Origin: WTHC01 sp965218725
Lineage (GTDB): Archaea; Thermoproteota; Nitrososphaeria; Nitrososphaerales; Nitrosopumilaceae
Direction: 5' to 3'
DNA: 64,000 nt
Assembly: GCA_965218725.1 (NCBI GenBank)
Contig: CBDCLO010000002.1
Coordinates: forward strand, 248,001 to 312,000
Shown: positions 62,135 to 64,000 of the stretch, one piece after another
Numbering within the stretch: the stretch's first letter is position 1
How the letters are laid out: every line of letters begins with the position of its first letter
Program-made: the position numbers and the translations under genes
The notes under the pieces: generated by a model
Seen by the model: the letters and a program-made list of their open reading frames with translations, nothing else
The model's database searches: none
What the model was told of the DNA's origin: nothing

Positions 62135-62950
62135 GTGCAAGTACTAAGTGATATAAAAAATAAAAAAGTCTTTTCTGAGATCGATGAAGTTGAAATTACT
62201 AGAGCCATAGCTAGTGAATTCTATTCTGTTTTATTAGATAGATCGTACTCAGATATAATAATAATAGGTGCAGGTCCAGCTGGATTAACTGCTGGAATGG
62301 AATTATCTAACATGGGATTCAAAGTATTGATAATAGAACAAAATAATTATTTAGGTGGAGGATATTGGGTAGGAGGTTATATGATGAATCCTGTAACTGT
62401 AAGAGAACCAGCACAAAAGATTTGGGATGAACTTGGAGTACCATATAAAAAGGTGAAGAATGGATTATATGTTACACCAGGTCCACATGCAGTATCAAAA
62501 CTTATTGCAGCAACATGTGATTCTGGAGTAAAATTTTTGAATTTAACAAAATTTGATGATTTAATCTTAAAAAATGATAGAGTGTCAGGAGTGGTTGTAA
62601 ATTGGATGCCAGTTTCAGCCTTACCTAGGAATATAACTTGTGTGGATCCTATTGCATTAAAATCAAAAATAGTTATTGATGCTTCTGGCCATGATTCAGT
62701 AGCTGTTAAACGATTAATGAGTAGAAATCTTGTAAAATGGAAGGGTATGAATCCTATGTGGGTAGATGCAGGAGAAGAATATGTAATAGAAAAAACAGGA
62801 GAAGTGTATCCAGGGTTAATAGCTACTGGAATGGCAGTTACTGAAACTTATGGTTTAGCTAGGATGGGTCCTACATTTGGGGCTATGTTGTTTTCAGGAA
62901 AAAAAGCAGCTAAAATTGCATCTATAAATATCAATAAATTAAAAATATAA
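62135..62950 (+). CDS. thi4: Thiazole synthase Thi4 (thiamine precursor synthesis)
   Basis: Forms the adenylated thiazole of thiamine from NAD and glycine using iron. Rossmann signature GAGPAG (45-50), GGGYWVGGYMMN (74-85) and IDASGHDS (181-188). C169 in NITCVDPIAL occupies the position of the sulfur-donating cysteine of yeast Thi4. Methanogen enzymes of the sulfide-dependent type have a histidine here. This suggests a single-turnover, cysteine-donating enzyme. GTG/ATG start: ATG 62135. It stands upstream of thioredoxin reductase. Confidence 0.87.
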   Translation: MQVLSDIKNKKVFSEIDEVEITRAIASEFYSVLLDRSYSDIIIIGAGPAGLTAGMELSNMGFKVLIIEQNNYLGGGYWVGGYMMNPVTVREPAQKIWDELGVPYKKVKNGLYVTPGPHAVSKLIAATCDSGVKFLNLTKFDDLILKNDRVSGVVVNWMPVSALPRNITCVDPIALKSKIVIDASGHDSVAVKRLMSRNLVKWKGMNPMWVDAGEEYVIEKTGEVYPGLIATGMAVTETYGLARMGPTFGAMLFSGKKAAKIASININKLKI

Positions 62951-63014
62951 CAAATTTAAAATATGCTCAACTATTTCAAAAAAATAATGATCATTAATAA
63001 TAACTTTTAGTGTT

Positions 63015-63965
63015 ATGATGAAAAATATTACAGTATCTAAAAATAATAAAAATAAGTTTGATATAATAATAATTGGAAGTGGACCGTCAGGATATACTGC
63101 TGCGATATATTCATCAAGAGCTGGATACAAAACTTTGATAGTTTCTGGTGTTTTGCGTGGAGGTCAGCTGATTAATACCACTACAGTAGAAAATTATCCT
63201 GGTTTTTCTGATGGAATACTCGGTCCAGATCTTATGTTAAATATGCATCAACAATGCAAAAATATGGGCACAATAACTATTGATGATGAAGTTAATAATG
63301 TAAATTTTAGACATAATCCATTCAGTATACGTACATCGACTGGTAAGTATGAATCAAAAGCTGTGATAATTTGTACAGGTGCTACCCCAAAAAAACTTGG
63401 TGTGCAAGGAGAACAAGAATTAAGTGCTAAAGGAGTTTCATATTGTGCTACCTGTGACGGTCCATTTTTTAAGAGTGTGGAACTATCAGTTGCTGGTGGA
63501 GGAGATACAGCTATAGAAGAAGCTATTTTTTTAACTAAATTTGCATCTACAGTACATGTAATACATAGAAGGGATAAACTTCGTGCGAGTAAAATAGTAC
63601 AGAACAGAGCGTATTCTAATCCTAAAATTAAGTTCCATTTAAATAAAAAAATACATGAGATATTAGGAGAAAACAATGTGCAAAAAATAATATTAAAAGA
63701 TACAAAAACTTATGAAAAAAAAGATTTGAATGTGAGAGGAGTATTTATAGCAATAGGACATGAACCAAATACAAAATTATTTAGAAATCAAATCGAATTA
63801 GATAATAATGGATATATTGTTCTGAAGAACAACACTGAAACTAACATAAAAGGTGTATTTGCTGCTGGTGATGTTCATGATCACAGATATAGACAAGCTG
63901 TTACTGCGGCAGGATTTGGGTGTATGGCAGCTATTGATGTGGATAAATTTCTAACTGAAAACTAG
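63015..63965 (+). CDS. trxB: Thioredoxin reductase
   Basis: A 316-residue pyridine-nucleotide flavoprotein. FAD motif IIIGSGPSGYTAA (18-30), redox pair C144/C147 in SYCATCDGP, NAD(P)-binding GGGDTAIEEA and HRRDKLRAS, and a C-terminal FAAGDVHD. ATG 63015 or 63018 can serve as start. The gene is complete in the window. Confidence 0.92.
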   Translation: MMKNITVSKNNKNKFDIIIIGSGPSGYTAAIYSSRAGYKTLIVSGVLRGGQLINTTTVENYPGFSDGILGPDLMLNMHQQCKNMGTITIDDEVNNVNFRHNPFSIRTSTGKYESKAVIICTGATPKKLGVQGEQELSAKGVSYCATCDGPFFKSVELSVAGGGDTAIEEAIFLTKFASTVHVIHRRDKLRASKIVQNRAYSNPKIKFHLNKKIHEILGENNVQKIILKDTKTYEKKDLNVRGVFIAIGHEPNTKLFRNQIELDNNGYIVLKNNTETNIKGVFAAGDVHDHRYRQAVTAAGFGCMAAIDVDKFLTEN

Positions 63966-64000
63966 TGATCTAGTTTGTGTATTATTGATATTTTCTAACA

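Overview
The window is strongly AT-rich archaeal DNA. The gene content points to the Nitrososphaerota (Thaumarchaeota), most likely a Nitrosopumilus-like, possibly host-associated lineage. Evidence for this is CdvA and a CdvB/ESCRT-III protein, 20S proteasome alpha and beta subunits, aEF-2 with a diphthamide histidine, deoxyhypusine synthase, RNase P p29, archaeal threonyl-tRNA synthetase, HMG-CoA synthase, type II GAPDH, FEN-1, an Hjc-like resolvase, a two-domain ThyX, Thi4, and an intron-containing tRNA-Ser. No amo genes lie in the window, so ammonia oxidation is inferred from relatedness only. Genes are tightly packed, many start with TTG or GTG, and several TATA-like boxes sit about 20-25 bp before the start codon, as expected for leaderless transcripts.

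Layout. 1-9 kb: end of a threonine ammonia-lyase, purE divergent from a frameshifted purK, DedA and other membrane proteins, a nucleotidyltransferase, an F420/flavin-type oxidoreductase, a thiolase with its zinc-ribbon partner, an Hjc-like nuclease and small Cys-rich proteins. 9-18.5 kb: threonine synthase, CNNM/CBS protein, GAPDH divergent from HMG-CoA synthase, and a biotin locus (bioD divergent from bioA-bioB-bioF). 18.8-22 kb: cdvB, DUF371 protein, proteasome alpha and a SPOUT methyltransferase. 22.2-29.8 kb: the S10/spc ribosomal protein cluster from uL3 to uL6, with RNase P p29 inside it and no uL2 gene in its usual place, followed by tRNA-Asn. 30-36 kb: small zinc-ribbon and membrane proteins, a winged-helix regulator preceded by a 40-bp tandem array, purC, thrS and deoxyhypusine synthase. 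36-44.7 kb: aEF-2, futalosine-pathway menaquinone genes, TPR protein, HD-acetyltransferase fusion and DMT transporter. 45-56 kb: intron-bearing tRNA-Ser(CGA), FEN-1, CdvA, two-domain ThyX, homoserine dehydrogenase, PUA protein, proteasome beta, NAD(P)HX dehydratase, TrmI, argS and a DRG GTPase. 56-64 kb: a collagen-like protein with about 134 Gly-X-Y triplets, a divergent TPR/winged-helix protein, overlapping sulfite reductase and rhodanese genes, Thi4 and thioredoxin reductase.

Themes. The genes contribute to purine synthesis (purE, purK, purC), threonine/isoleucine synthesis (hom, thrC, ilvA), biotin, thiamine, menaquinone and mevalonate synthesis, sulfur reduction, protein synthesis and turnover, and Cdv-type division. 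The most unusual items are the collagen-like protein, a tRNA-Ser intron of apparently 10 nt, the 40-bp palindrome-bearing array, symmetric elements in several promoter regions, and the A10 frameshift in purK. Coordinates and motifs were read by eye; no database search or folding program was used.
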